64,000 nucleotides of DNA from NCBI GenBank assembly GCA_930633495.1, contig CAKNFJ010000001.1, forward strand, positions 2,627,001-2,691,000. The letters are read 5' to 3'. The DNA is from Hyphomicrobiales bacterium. GTDB lineage: Bacteria; Pseudomonadota; Alphaproteobacteria; Rhizobiales; Beijerinckiaceae. The position numbers and the translations under genes are program-made. The notes below the pieces were generated by a model. It did not search any database. It was not told where the DNA came from and was given only the letters and a program-made list of their open reading frames with translations. Positions 54,071 to 64,000 of the stretch are shown in pieces; position 1 is the first letter of the stretch; each line of letters begins with the position of its first letter.

Positions 54071-54631
54071 ATGGCCAAGGTGATCGTCTGGAATCTCCTG
54101 ACGCTGGACGGGTTCTTCGAAGGCGGGGAGAAGTGGGATCTCGGCTTCCACAACGATGCCTGGGGCGAGGAGCTGAGCGAGCTCAGCAGCGATTTCGGGC
54201 GCAAGGCCGGGCTCCTGGTCTTCGGCCGCGTCACCTATGAGGGGATGAAGGCCTATTGGACCTCGGCCGAGGAGGAGGGTGAGACCAAAGTCTTCATGAA
54301 CGCCCTGCCGAAGCTCGTCGCGTCACGCAGCCTGACGGGCTCGGACTGGAACAACACCACGGTGACTGCGGACATCGCGGGCGAGATCGCCCGTCGCAAG
54401 GCGGAGCCGGGCAAGGACATCTATGTCTTCGGCAGTGCGGAGCTGACCGATGCGCTGCTTGCGGCCGGGCTGGTCGACGAGATGATGCTGGCGGTCGCAC
54501 CGGTCACGATCGGGCAGGGCACGCCCTTCTTCAAGCCGGGGCCGGAGAAGCGTCGCTATGCACTGCTTGCGGCCCGCCCGCTGAAGAACGGCACCGTCAT
54601 CCTGCACTACGGCGTCAAGGCCGGGGCATAG
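54071..54631 (+). CDS. dihydrofolate-reductase-like protein (RibD C-terminal domain)
   Basis: A 186-residue NADPH-binding reductase of the RibD_C family: KVIVWNLLTLDGFFEGGEKWDLGFH, LLVFGRVTYEGMKAYW and IYVFGSAELTDALLAAGLVDEMMLAVAPVTIGQGTPFF are the family landmarks. The substrate of stand-alone members is unknown. GGAGG lies at 54061. It is divergent from the HxlR regulator. Confidence 0.88.
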   Translation: MAKVIVWNLLTLDGFFEGGEKWDLGFHNDAWGEELSELSSDFGRKAGLLVFGRVTYEGMKAYWTSAEEEGETKVFMNALPKLVASRSLTGSDWNNTTVTADIAGEIARRKAEPGKDIYVFGSAELTDALLAAGLVDEMMLAVAPVTIGQGTPFFKPGPEKRRYALLAARPLKNGTVILHYGVKAGA

Positions 54632-54640
54632 GCCCGAAGC

Positions 54641-55543
54641 TCAGCCGCGCCGGACCATCAGCACGGCGGCGAGAATGGCGACGCCGCCGAAGGCCTGCAC
54701 CGGCGTCGGCTGCTCGCCGAAGAGGGCCCAGGCGGCGAGCACGCTGACCAGGGCCGGCCAGACCATGACGAGCGAGGCGGCGCTGGCGCCATAGCTGCCG
54801 AGCGAAAGGGTGATCAGTCCCTGGCCGAGCGCATGGGAGACGAGGCCGAGTGCGGCGACCGCCAGCCAGCCCTGCAGACTGGCCGGGACGATGGTTTCGC
54901 CGAGCGCCAGTGCGGCGGCGAGGCAGAACACCGCGCAGACCACGCTGGAGACAAGGCTGACATAGCCGGCATCGGCGCGGTCGCGGGCGCGCCGCACCGC
55001 GAGAATGTAGGTGGCGTAGGACATCGCGGCGCCGACGGCGAGGCTGTCGCCCAGAAGATTGCCGGACACCTGCGCCCCGCCGGTGAATTTCGGCAGGACG
55101 AGCAGCAGTGCGCCGGCGATCGCCAGCATCAGCGCGCCAAGGATGCGCCGCGAGGGCTTGTCGCCGAGCAGCAGCCAGCCGCCGAGCACGACGCCGACGG
55201 GCGCGAGATTGCCGAGCAGCGAGGCATTGGCGATCGTCGTATGGCCGAGCGCGGCATTGTAGAGCGTGACGTCGATGCCGAAGGTCAGGCCGGCCAGCGC
55301 AACGGCGCCGAAGGCGCCGCTGCGGACCTTGTCGCCCGCGGGCTTGCGCTGCTCCAGCGCCGTCCAGGCCGCGAGGACGGGCAGGGCGAAGAGCATGCGC
55401 CAGAAGCCGGCAGCGGCCGGGCCGACATCGGCGAGGCGCACGAAGATGCCCGAGAAGCCGATGAAGGTGGCGCCGGCGAGCAGCGTGAGGAACATCGCGA
55501 GCGCGGGCGATGCTGAACGGACGGGAATCGCGGGAGCGGACAT
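54641..55543 (-). CDS. EamA/DMT family transporter
   Basis: A 300-residue inner-membrane protein with ten hydrophobic segments in two EamA repeats (FLTLLAGATFIGFSGIFVRLADVG and AAMSYATYILAVRRARDRADAG). It would export a small metabolite such as an amino acid. The start at 55543 has a weak binding site. It is divergent from a LysR-type gene 165 bp away, its probable regulator. Confidence 0.87.
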   Translation of the reverse strand: MSAPAIPVRSASPALAMFLTLLAGATFIGFSGIFVRLADVGPAAAGFWRMLFALPVLAAWTALEQRKPAGDKVRSGAFGAVALAGLTFGIDVTLYNAALGHTTIANASLLGNLAPVGVVLGGWLLLGDKPSRRILGALMLAIAGALLLVLPKFTGGAQVSGNLLGDSLAVGAAMSYATYILAVRRARDRADAGYVSLVSSVVCAVFCLAAALALGETIVPASLQGWLAVAALGLVSHALGQGLITLSLGSYGASAASLVMVWPALVSVLAAWALFGEQPTPVQAFGGVAILAAVLMVRRG

Positions 55544-55708
55544 GGCGTTTTCTGATGGCTGGCAAGGCTGGCTTCGGTCGCGACGCGCGGCCGCCGCAGC
55601 CTCGTTCGAGCGCCGGTATAGGACGCTTCCTTGCATCGGAAAAACGGATTATTCTGATTTAACCATTCTTAAAATCGATCGAGGCTGCGCGTACCAAGGA
55701 GGCACGTC

Positions 55709-56575
55709 ATGTCGGTCCATTTCGACCTCGCCGCGCTCGGCATGCTGGTGGCCGTGGCGGAGACCGGCGGCTTCACCGCGGCGAGCGCGCGGCTCGGTCG
55801 GACGCAATCGGCGATCTCCGTCCGCATCCAGGATCTGGAGAACCAGCTCGGCCACAAGCTGCTGGAGCGCTCGCGCCGCGGCGTCACGCCCACCGATGCC
55901 GGCGAGCGGCTGATCGCCCATGCGCGGCGCCTGCTCGCGGTCGAGCGCGAGGCGCTGGCCGATCTTGCCGGCGACACGCCGTCGGGCCGGCTGCGCATCG
56001 GCATTCCGGACGACTATATGGACGCCTATCTGCGGCCGCTGATCGCGCGTTTTGCGGCCGATCATCCGAAGGTGGAACTCGAGGTGCGCTGCGACCTGTC
56101 GAAACGGATCGAGCCGGCGCTGCTGGCCGGCGAATTCGACCTCGCCGTGGTGACGCAGGATCCGAACAAGCCGATGGGCGAGGTGCTGCGGCGCGAGCCG
56201 CTGTGCTGGGTCGCGGGGCGGGGCCACCGACCGGAACTGCAGGAGACGCTGCCGCTCGCGCTGTTTTCGGAAGGGTGCCGCGCCCGGCCGCGCATCCTCG
56301 CGGCGCTGGGCACGGCGGGCAAGGCGCACCGGCTGGTCTTCTCCTGCTCGCATACTTCGGGGGTGCTCTCGGCGGTGGAGGCGGGTTTCTGCGTGGCTGC
56401 GATCACCGAGAGCGCGGTGCCGCCTTCGCTGCGCCGCCTCGGAGCTGCCGAGGGGCTGCCGCCGCTTTTCGAACTGACCGTTGGGCTGATCATGGCGCCG
56501 CGCCCCGATCTCGCCGCGCGACGCTTCGCCGATGCGCTGCGCGAGGAAATGAGCCTGTTGCGGCCTGCAGCCTGA
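55709..56575 (+). CDS. LysR family transcriptional regulator
   Basis: A 288-residue regulator: the N-terminal helix-turn-helix is LVAVAETGGFTAASARLGRTQSAISVRIQDLENQLGHKLLER (split over about 10-52). The C-terminal effector domain begins RLRIGIPDDYM. AAGGAGG precedes the ATG. It shares a divergent promoter region with the EamA exporter, the usual LysR-target arrangement. Confidence 0.92.
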   Translation: MSVHFDLAALGMLVAVAETGGFTAASARLGRTQSAISVRIQDLENQLGHKLLERSRRGVTPTDAGERLIAHARRLLAVEREALADLAGDTPSGRLRIGIPDDYMDAYLRPLIARFAADHPKVELEVRCDLSKRIEPALLAGEFDLAVVTQDPNKPMGEVLRREPLCWVAGRGHRPELQETLPLALFSEGCRARPRILAALGTAGKAHRLVFSCSHTSGVLSAVEAGFCVAAITESAVPPSLRRLGAAEGLPPLFELTVGLIMAPRPDLAARRFADALREEMSLLRPAA

Positions 56576-56642
56576 CGCGTCCTTCTCCCGCAGCGGAAGA
56601 AGGCAAGGCGGCATTGCCCTTTCCTCCGGTCATCACTACTGA

Positions 56643-57692
<1,050 letters not shown>

Positions 57693-57706
57693 GGGCTGCC
57701 GGTTTC

Positions 57707-57728
57707 CGGGGCCGTGAGCCCGGCCCCG
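57707..57728. terminator. GC-rich hairpin between convergent genes
   Basis: CGGGGCC and GGCCCCG arms with an 8-base loop, 15 bases after the obgE stop and just before the convergent aldolase-like stop. It has no T tract. Confidence 0.4.
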
Positions 57729-57750
57729 CGCATGACGCTGAGCTGACGTA

Positions 57751-58887
57751 TCAGGTCAGCGCGCCGCGCGCGGCGACCGGCCAGACGGCCTCGACATGGG
57801 CGTCCGGCCCGTGCAGGCCGCGCACGCAGACATACCAGTCGTGCAGGTTGACGGTCGGGTCGCAATGGCCCGGCACCAGCAGCAGGCGATCGCCGCGATG
57901 CGGCAGCGCGATCGGCTCGCCGGTCAGAATGCCGTGCTCGTCCGCGGGCTTGGTGTAGATCGCGCCATCGCGGCGGAACAGGGTCGGCATGCCGGAATCG
58001 ATGGCGACGGACTTGTGCCCGGCATCGACGATGGCGCGGTCCGGCACCGGCTTGCTCATCACGCCGGCGAGCACGAAGAGCGCGTGCTCGAAGCTGCGGA
58101 AGGGCGTGCCGTCGGCCTGGCGATTGCGAGCGTAGTCGGCGTCCATGAAGATGTAGGAACCAGGCTGGATCTCGTTCCAGAGGCCGGATTGCGTCTCCAA
58201 TTCGTAGGTGCCGGTGCCGGCGCCGCTGACGATCTCGCAGGCGAGGCCGGCATGGGCGAGGCGTTCGGTCGTGTTGCGCACGGCGTACCCGGCCCGTTCG
58301 ATGGCTTCGCGCCGCTCGTCGATCGAGCGCATGTGCTGGGCGGAGCCGTGATAGGCCTGCAGGCCGGCAAAGCGCAGCGTGTTGGAGCGGGCGATCGCCT
58401 CGGCCAGCCGGACCGCGCCTTCGCCCGGCGCGACGCCGCAGCGCCGGCCGCCGACATCGATCTCGACGAGGACGTCGAGCACGACGTCGTTGCGTGCCGC
58501 TGCCTCGGCCGCGTCGCGCACGCCATCGGGGTGATCGACACAGAGGCCGATGCGGGCGCTGCGGGCGAGACGGGCCAGGCGGTCGAGCTTGGCGGGGCTC
58601 GCGATCTCGTTGCTCACCAGAACGTCGCCGACGCCGCCCGCGACCAGGATCTCCGCTTCCGCAACCTTCTGGCAGCACTGCCCCACGGCGCCGTTGGCGA
58701 TCTGACGCAGGGCGATCTCCGGACTCTTGTGGCTCTTGGCATGAGGCCGCAGCCTCAGGCCATGGGCCTGGGTGAAGGCGGCCATGGCGACGAGATTGCG
58801 TTCGAACGCATCGAGATCGAGCACGAGGGCGGGAGTCTCGATCTCGGCGAGGCTTTGGCCGGGCTGTGCCGGCGGCGGTAGCGGCAT
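57751..58887 (-). CDS. D-threonine aldolase / 3-hydroxy-D-aspartate aldolase-like PLP enzyme (DSD1 family)
   Basis: A 378-residue fold-type III enzyme. The PLP lysine is in LRLRPHAKSHKSPEIA near residue 50. The DSD1-type C-terminal domain carries the metal ligands in LVPGHCDPTVNLHDWYV. It may cleave D-threonine or related beta-hydroxy amino acids to glycine and an aldehyde. The ATG at 58887 follows AGGAGA by five bases; the longer frame to 58965 lacks such a site. The gene is divergent from an ABC exporter. The exact substrate is not determinable. Confidence 0.83.
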   Translation of the reverse strand: MPLPPPAQPGQSLAEIETPALVLDLDAFERNLVAMAAFTQAHGLRLRPHAKSHKSPEIALRQIANGAVGQCCQKVAEAEILVAGGVGDVLVSNEIASPAKLDRLARLARSARIGLCVDHPDGVRDAAEAAARNDVVLDVLVEIDVGGRRCGVAPGEGAVRLAEAIARSNTLRFAGLQAYHGSAQHMRSIDERREAIERAGYAVRNTTERLAHAGLACEIVSGAGTGTYELETQSGLWNEIQPGSYIFMDADYARNRQADGTPFRSFEHALFVLAGVMSKPVPDRAIVDAGHKSVAIDSGMPTLFRRDGAIYTKPADEHGILTGEPIALPHRGDRLLLVPGHCDPTVNLHDWYVCVRGLHGPDAHVEAVWPVAARGALT

Positions 58888-59007
58888 GAAGTCTCCTGAG
58901 TCGGTTGTGGCCATGGGAGGACAGCTTCGTGTCCGTAGCAAGGCCTGTCGTCTGCGTGCGGGCATGCACCAGTGGCGCTTGCGGCCCCGGCGTGATAGGC
59001 GCGGCCC

Positions 59008-60828
59008 ATGAAGATCGGCCGCGTCACCGACGACACCCTCATGCTCTTCGCCCGTGTCTGGCGCGAGCAGATCAGATCATACCTGCCGCAGATGCTGACG
59101 ATTCTCGCGCTGGTGGTGGTCATCGCCGCGACGACGAGCTTCTATCCGCTCCTGATCAAGGCGGCCTTCGACGCCTTCGCCGACCCGCTGACGGCGGAGT
59201 CGACCGGCTTCGTGCGCCGCATGGAACGCCTGGTCTCCAAGTCCATCGGCTACGAGATCGGCGTCGTGAACGCGGTCGCGACCGTGGTGGTGATCGTCAC
59301 CGCGATCAAGGGCTTCTCGCTGCTCGCCCAGACGGTGATGACCAACAAGGTCGTCAGCCGGATCGAGGCGAACATGCAGACGGCGCTCTACGGCCATCTG
59401 ATCGATGCCGACCTGGCGCAGCTCCAGAAGGAAAACCCCGCCTCGCTCACCCAACGCTTCACCACCGACTTCACCTTCGTGAAGGAGGCGCTGACGCGCA
59501 TCATCAACATCGCGATCCGCGACGTGGTGACGGCGATCGCGCTCGTCGGCGCGCTGTTCTGGATCGACTGGCAGATGACGCTGGTTGTGCTGCTGATCGC
59601 GCCGGTCGTCGCCCATCCGATCGGCCGGATCGGCAAGAAGCTGCGGCGGATGGCGAATTCGCAGCAGGAGCAGACGGGCATCATGGCGAGCCTCGTCACC
59701 GAAAGTCTGCAGGGTGCCCGCGTCGCCAAGACGGATTCGCTCGAACCCTATCTGAAGCAGCGCGCGACCAGCGCCTTCGAGACGATCCGCACGCTCAAGG
59801 TCAAGGCAGCCAATGCGCGCGGCCGGCTCGACCCGCTGCTCGAGGTCGGCGGCGGCATCGCGGTGGCGGGCGTGCTCGCCGCGATCGGCGTGCGCATCAC
59901 CGCCGGCGCGTCCACCGTGGGCGATTTCACCGGCTATGTCTCGGCGCTGCTGCTGGCGGCCCAGCCGATGCGCTCCCTCGGCAACCTCAACGCCATCGTC
60001 CAGGAGGCCGGCGCCTCGCTGAAGCGCTATTACGCGCTAATCGACGAGAAGCCGCTGATCCTCGACCGGCCGGATGCCAAGCCTCTCACGGTTGCGGCGG
60101 GCGAGGTCGCCTTCCGGCATCTGCGCTTCCGCTATCGCGAGGACCAGCGCGCGCTGGAGGGCATCGATCTCGTCGCGCGCGGCGGCAAGACGACCGCGCT
60201 GGTCGGCCGCTCCGGTTCGGGCAAATCGACGCTGCTAGCGCTGGTGCCGCGTCTCTACGACCCGGTCGAAGGCCGGATCGAAATCGACGGGCAGGATCTG
60301 CGCAGCGTCATGCTCGACAGCCTGCGCCATCAGGTCGGCGTCGTCAGCCAGGACGTGGTGCTCTTCGACGACACGGTGCGCGCCAACATCGCCTTCGGCC
60401 GCCCCGGCGCGACGCAGGACGACATCGTCGCGGCCGCAAAGGCTGCGGCGGCGCATGATTTCGTCATGGCGATGCCGGGCGGCTACGAGGCTTCGGTCGG
60501 CGAGCGCGGCCACAAGCTCTCCGGCGGCGAGCGCCAGCGCATCGCCATCGCCCGCGCCATGCTGAAGGACGCGCCGATCCTGCTGCTCGACGAGGCGACC
60601 AGCGCGCTCGACACCGAATCCGAGCGCCTCGTGCAGCAGGCCCTGGCGCAGCTGATGAAGGGCCGCACCACCATCGTCATCGCGCACCGGCTCTCGACGA
60701 TCCGAGAGGCCGACCTGATCGTGGTGATGGACGAGGGCAAGGTCGTCGAGACCGGCAGCCATGACGAGCTTCTGGCGCGCGACGGCGCCTATGCCCGGCT
60801 GCACCGGATGCAGTTCCTGGAGAGCTGA
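59008..60828 (+). CDS. ABC exporter, fused membrane and ATPase domains (MsbA-like)
   Basis: A 606-residue half-transporter acting as a dimer. Six membrane helices (about 20-320) precede the ATPase: Walker A VGRSGSGKSTLLAL, Q-loop GVVSQDVVLFDD, signature LSGGERQRIAIARAML, Walker B ILLLDEATSALD and the H-loop IVIAHRLST. Candidate cargo is lipid A or another lipid; no neighbours specify it. A MITE copy starts two bases after its stop. Confidence 0.92.
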   Translation: MKIGRVTDDTLMLFARVWREQIRSYLPQMLTILALVVVIAATTSFYPLLIKAAFDAFADPLTAESTGFVRRMERLVSKSIGYEIGVVNAVATVVVIVTAIKGFSLLAQTVMTNKVVSRIEANMQTALYGHLIDADLAQLQKENPASLTQRFTTDFTFVKEALTRIINIAIRDVVTAIALVGALFWIDWQMTLVVLLIAPVVAHPIGRIGKKLRRMANSQQEQTGIMASLVTESLQGARVAKTDSLEPYLKQRATSAFETIRTLKVKAANARGRLDPLLEVGGGIAVAGVLAAIGVRITAGASTVGDFTGYVSALLLAAQPMRSLGNLNAIVQEAGASLKRYYALIDEKPLILDRPDAKPLTVAAGEVAFRHLRFRYREDQRALEGIDLVARGGKTTALVGRSGSGKSTLLALVPRLYDPVEGRIEIDGQDLRSVMLDSLRHQVGVVSQDVVLFDDTVRANIAFGRPGATQDDIVAAAKAAAAHDFVMAMPGGYEASVGERGHKLSGGERQRIAIARAMLKDAPILLLDEATSALDTESERLVQQALAQLMKGRTTIVIAHRLSTIREADLIVVMDEGKVVETGSHDELLARDGAYARLHRMQFLES

Positions 60829-60829
60829 G

Positions 60830-60935
60830 CTAGAGCAATTCCGCGTTTCTCCGAATCGCGGGATTGCTCTAGGCTTTTGTTTTATCGCATTTTCTTCACG
60901 CGAACCGGTATCCATTTCGCTCGAAAATGCTCTAG
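60830..60935 (+). mobile_element. 106-bp MITE, copy 3 (IS630-type ends)
   Basis: Begins CTAGAGCAATTCCGCG and ends CGAAAATGCTCTAG, in the same orientation and length as copy 1. Its left hairpin keeps pairing through compensating changes: CAATTCCGCG at one arm and CGCGGGATTG at the other, with one mismatch. It lies between the ABC exporter and convergent oxidoreductase genes, where it may end transcription. Confidence 0.85.
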
Positions 60936-60972
60936 CCGCAGCCCGCGCTGCCCTACGCCCCGCAGGCGACGA

Positions 60973-61977
60973 TCAGCGTCCGGCCGCCTGCAGGATGTCG
61001 TCGACGAGCCTCTGCGAGGCCAGGGCTTCCTCGCCGGTGACCACGGGATCGCGCCCCTGCGCGATGGCGTCGAGGAAATCGGCGATGACGGCTCGGTGGG
61101 CGTCGTGCGGAAAATCCATGATGTTGGCGCCGCTGCCGGTCGAGCCCTCGGCCTCGACGATCTCCTCGCGTCCGTCGAGGAAGGCGAGCCGCAGGCGCCC
61201 GCCGATCAGGGCCGCGTAGCCCTTCGTGCCGGCGATCTCGATGCGCTCGGGATAGCCGGGAAAGGCGGCGGTGGTGGTCACCAGCGTGGCTGGCGCGCCG
61301 TTGCCGGTCTCCAGCAGGGCGGAAACATAGTCCTCGGTCTCCATGCGGTGCAGCGCGGTGGTGCGGGCCTGGGCCGCGACGACCTTCGAGACGCCGACGA
61401 GCGACCGGAACAGGTCGAGCGAGTGGATCGCCTGGGTCAGCAGCACGCCGCCACCATCGCGGGCCAGCGTGCCGCGCCCGGGTTCGTCGTAATAGCTCTG
61501 CGGGCGCCACCACGGCACGGAGAGGAAGGCGGTTTCGATGGTGCCGAGCTCGCCGGATTGCAGAGCGGCCTTAAGGCGCAGGCTCGACGGGCGAAAGCGG
61601 TGCTGGAGGGTGACGCCGAACGTCCGGCCCGTCCGGCGCGCAGTCCCAACGAGGCGCTGGCCGCGTGCGCTGGTCAGTTCGAGCGGCTTCTCGACGAGAA
61701 CATGTTTGCCGGCTTCAAGGCAGGCGGCCGAGACATCGAGATGGCTCGATGGCGGGGTCAGGACGATGCAGGCATCGACGGTCGGATCGGCGAGGACGGC
61801 GTCGAGGTCGGTGGTAGTCGGAAAGGGGAACTGGGCGGCATAGGCCTTGGCCCGGTCCTGCGTGCGGCTGACGGCCCAGCGTACCTCGGCGCGATCGGCG
61901 AGGTCGAGCAGGCTCTTCGAGTGCGGCAGGGAGGCGGGGCCGAGGCCGATCACGGCGATGCCGAGCTTGCGTGTCAT
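60973..61977 (-). CDS. Gfo/Idh/MocA family oxidoreductase (second of pair)
   Basis: A 334-residue NAD(P)-dependent dehydrogenase. The Rossmann start is LGIAVIGLGPASLPHSKSLLDLADRAEV; the conserved substrate lysine motif is GKHVLVEKPLELTSARG. The C-terminal beta-sheet domain binds substrate, usually a sugar or inositol. It starts 12 bases after the preceding oxidoreductase gene, so they are co-transcribed. Confidence 0.87.
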   Translation of the reverse strand: MTRKLGIAVIGLGPASLPHSKSLLDLADRAEVRWAVSRTQDRAKAYAAQFPFPTTTDLDAVLADPTVDACIVLTPPSSHLDVSAACLEAGKHVLVEKPLELTSARGQRLVGTARRTGRTFGVTLQHRFRPSSLRLKAALQSGELGTIETAFLSVPWWRPQSYYDEPGRGTLARDGGGVLLTQAIHSLDLFRSLVGVSKVVAAQARTTALHRMETEDYVSALLETGNGAPATLVTTTAAFPGYPERIEIAGTKGYAALIGGRLRLAFLDGREEIVEAEGSTGSGANIMDFPHDAHRAVIADFLDAIAQGRDPVVTGEEALASQRLVDDILQAAGR

Positions 61978-61989
61978 GACGGTGTTTCC

Positions 61990-63012
61990 TCAGGCCCGTC
62001 CAGCGGGCTTCGCCGGCAGCCGGGCGGCCTTGGCCTGCGCTTCCAGCGCGAGCCGGCAGACGGTGAAGGCGTGACGCTGGCTCATCGCGGTTTCGCTGCG
62101 GGCACCGATATCGGCAACTAGGTTGCGGAAATAGGTCAGCGGTTCGCCGGAGGCGTCGATATGACGGGTGCCGGCCTTGTCGACCAGGAAGACATGGTCG
62201 GTGCCGGGGCGGCCGGCGATGTCGACATATTTGCGCAGCTCGATCGTGCCTTCGGTGCCGAGGATGGTGAGGCGGCCATCGCCCCATGTCGGCAGGCCGT
62301 CGGCGGTGAACCAGTCGACGCGGATATAGCCGCCGGCCCTGTCGCTGCGCAGCAGGATTTCGCCGAAATCCTCGAAATCGGGCAGGTCGGGCGCGCCGAA
62401 ATGACCGATGCCGGAGGCGACGATGTCGGCATCCTCCGAGCCGGTGAAATGCAGGAACTGGTCGATCTGGTGCGAGGCGATATCGGTCAGGATGCCGCCA
62501 TAGTTGCGCTTGTCGAAGAACCAGCCGGGGCGGATCGCACGGTTGAGCCGATGCGGCCCCATGCCGAGCGTCTGGACCACGCGACCGACCCTGCCGTCCG
62601 CAATCAGTTTGCCGGCTATGATCGTCGCCGGAACGGTGAAGCGCTCGGAGAAGCAGATGGAGAAGATCCGGCCGGTTTCGGCGACGGCCTTCTCCACGGC
62701 GGCGAGCTGGTCGAAGCTGGTGACGCCGGGCTTGTCGACCATCACATCCTTGCCGGCGCGAATCGCGCGGATGGCGAGGGCCGCCCGGTCGGCGGGGATG
62801 GCGGCGCAGGCGATCAGATCGACCGACGGATCGTCGATCAGCCGGTCGGCCGTGCTTTCGGGAAGAGCGGGGAAGTGCTCGCGGAAGCCCGCGAGGACGC
62901 GCTCGTCGCTGGTTGCGGGATCGAAGCCGACGCAGGTCGCGCCGGCTTCGAGGAGACCACCGACCATATGATGGATATGGCGGTGGTCGAGGCCGATGGC
63001 GGCGAAGCGCAT
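61990..63012 (-). CDS. Gfo/Idh/MocA family oxidoreductase (first of pair)
   Basis: A 340-residue dehydrogenase. The N-terminal domain is atypical (RFAAIGLDHRHIHHMVGGLLEAGATCVGFDP, without a full GxGxxG), while the catalytic lysine motif is kept in GKDVMVDKPGVTSFDQL. It starts two bases after the solute-binding protein stop. Together with the next gene it may oxidise and reduce an imported sugar-like compound. Confidence 0.85.
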   Translation of the reverse strand: MRFAAIGLDHRHIHHMVGGLLEAGATCVGFDPATSDERVLAGFREHFPALPESTADRLIDDPSVDLIACAAIPADRAALAIRAIRAGKDVMVDKPGVTSFDQLAAVEKAVAETGRIFSICFSERFTVPATIIAGKLIADGRVGRVVQTLGMGPHRLNRAIRPGWFFDKRNYGGILTDIASHQIDQFLHFTGSEDADIVASGIGHFGAPDLPDFEDFGEILLRSDRAGGYIRVDWFTADGLPTWGDGRLTILGTEGTIELRKYVDIAGRPGTDHVFLVDKAGTRHIDASGEPLTYFRNLVADIGARSETAMSQRHAFTVCRLALEAQAKAARLPAKPAGRA

Positions 63013-63014
63013 GG

Positions 63015-64000
63015 CTACTGGGGAGCCCCGTGGCCGACGCCGATCTCCTGGTCCCAGCGCCGGAAGGCGGCGACGAGGCGCTCGGGCGTCAGGGGCGGGC
63101 GGGTCGGCAGGCTGGTGATCAGCCCATCATATTCCGGCCGGCCATATTCGGCGAGGATGTCGCGACTCTCCTGCGGCGCCATGGCGAGCGTGACGCCCTT
63201 CACCGCCGGGCCCGGATAGAAGTAGCCCTTGTCATAGGTAACGGCCTGCGCCTCAGGCTTGAGCATATGGGCCATCAGCGACACCAGTGCCGGCATCTTG
63301 TCGGCCGGGACGCCCTTGGGGATGCACATGAACTGCGTGTCGGGAATCCAGTGGGTCTTGTCGAGGACGAAGACCTTGGCCTCCTTCGGCACGATGCCGA
63401 GGACGCGCGGGTTGATGTCCCAGCCCAGCGTCGAGACGATGACATCGCGGGTGCCCTCGCCGAGCTCCTTCATCGTCGCGGCGGTGCCGCCCGGATAATA
63501 GTCGATGCCGGTGCCGAGCTCCTTGAGATAGGCCCAGCTCTTGGTCCAGCCGTTCATCGGGTCGGTGGGGTCGGCATCGCCGAGGATGTAGGGCAGGCCC
63601 TGCAGCCAGGTCCAGCCGGGGCCGGAATTGACGGGGCGGGCATAGGTGAAGCGCTTCGGGTTCTGCTTCACATAGGCGAGCAGGTCCTCGGCGGTCTTCG
63701 GCACGGTCTTGAGGCGCTCGGGCGCGTATTCGAACAGCGGGCCCGAGGGCGAATAGACGACGGCGACGCCCTCGTTCTGGCCGAAGTTGCGCTGCATCAT
63801 CAGCGCCTGCTCGTGATAGACCTCCTCCGGCTTAGGCAGGTCCTTGGCGTGGGACTTCCAGACATCGACCCAGAGCCCCTGCTGGATGCCGTCCGACATG
63901 GCGCCGGGGCCGGTGAGCACGAGGTCGATGTCGACGCGGTTGGCCTGCTGCTGGGCCTTGAGCTTGGCCGGCAGCTCGGGCGAGGGCGCGCGCGAGAAGT
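63015..64000 (-). CDS. extracellular solute-binding protein of an ABC importer (5' end outside window)
   Basis: At least 327 residues of a family 1 / spermidine-putrescine-type periplasmic binding protein. The frame is open to the right edge, so the signal peptide is not seen. Visible parts include DLVLTGPGAMSDGIQQGLW, VAVVYSPSGPLFEYAPERL and PGWTWLQGLPYILGDADP. It heads at least a three-gene operon with two Gfo/Idh/MocA dehydrogenases; the permease and ATPase should lie further upstream, outside the window. The ligand is unknown. Confidence 0.85.
   Translation of the reverse strand, partial: FSRAPSPELPAKLKAQQQANRVDIDLVLTGPGAMSDGIQQGLWVDVWKSHAKDLPKPEEVYHEQALMMQRNFGQNEGVAVVYSPSGPLFEYAPERLKTVPKTAEDLLAYVKQNPKRFTYARPVNSGPGWTWLQGLPYILGDADPTDPMNGWTKSWAYLKELGTGIDYYPGGTAATMKELGEGTRDVIVSTLGWDINPRVLGIVPKEAKVFVLDKTHWIPDTQFMCIPKGVPADKMPALVSLMAHMLKPEAQAVTYDKGYFYPGPAVKGVTLAMAPQESRDILAEYGRPEYDGLITSLPTRPPLTPERLVAAFRRWDQEIGVGHGAPQ

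Overview
The window is high-GC DNA from an alphaproteobacterium, most likely order Hyphomicrobiales and probably Bosea or a close relative. This is inferred from the protein families (PutA with a divergent Lrp-type regulator, DUF1674/SdhAF4, DUF2853, hmuTUV-hutX heme uptake, mesaconyl-CoA hydratase) and the neighbourhood purH / heparinase-like / rsmB / htpX. No rRNA gene or species marker is present, so the genus is inference. No tRNA, rRNA or CRISPR array was recognised.

Layout. 1-3.6 kb: end of an operon with an ABC permease cut by the window edge, an acyl-CoA ligase and a Rossmann-fold dehydrogenase. 3.76-5.1 kb: a decayed IS5-type element and a TOBE-domain scrap of an ABC ATPase. 5.1-9.4 kb: putA and its divergent regulator, the latter very AT-rich in part. 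9.5-19.6 kb: a decaying accessory zone. It holds a frameshifted L,D-transpeptidase, a truncated cysteine desulfurase, a scrap resembling trans-aconitate methyltransferase, an IS5-type element, an IS630 element, an intact DUF72 gene, a 106-bp MITE, a half IS5-type element, a complete IS21-type element, the C-terminal part of a maleylacetate reductase, an intact hydroxyquinol-type dioxygenase and a truncated TRAP permease.

20-30.4 kb: housekeeping-like genes (ltrA-like, purH, heparinase II/III-like, rsmB, htpX, SdhAF4, a cyclopropane-fatty-acid synthase family gene, DUF2853, a D-2-hydroxyacid dehydrogenase) followed by a YkuD protein. 31-35.3 kb: hmuTUV with divergent IsdG-type heme-degrading monooxygenase and hutX; together they import, carry and open heme. 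35.4-42.2 kb: a flippase, a tyrosine-phosphatase-like protein, ppa, a CitE-like lyase, a DUF429-threonine dehydratase fusion, and mesaconyl-CoA hydratase of the ethylmalonyl-CoA pathway. 42.3-45.9 kb: sdhCDAB and its terminator.

46-48.1 kb: a DadA-like oxidase coupled to a glutamine amidotransferase-like protein. 48.2-53.5 kb: a TetR-controlled RND efflux operon with a perfect 24-bp palindrome before it. 53.5-60.8 kb: HxlR regulator and divergent RibD-type reductase, EamA exporter and divergent LysR regulator, obgE, a D-threonine-aldolase-like enzyme, and an MsbA-type ABC exporter. 61-64 kb: two Gfo/Idh/MocA dehydrogenases downstream of a solute-binding protein that runs off the right edge.

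The most notable structure not explained by ordinary genes is a family of three 106-bp palindromic elements (14349, 31029, 60830) whose TA-flanked ends match those of the IS630 element in the window. The IS5-type elements sit exactly at the CTAG these ends create.
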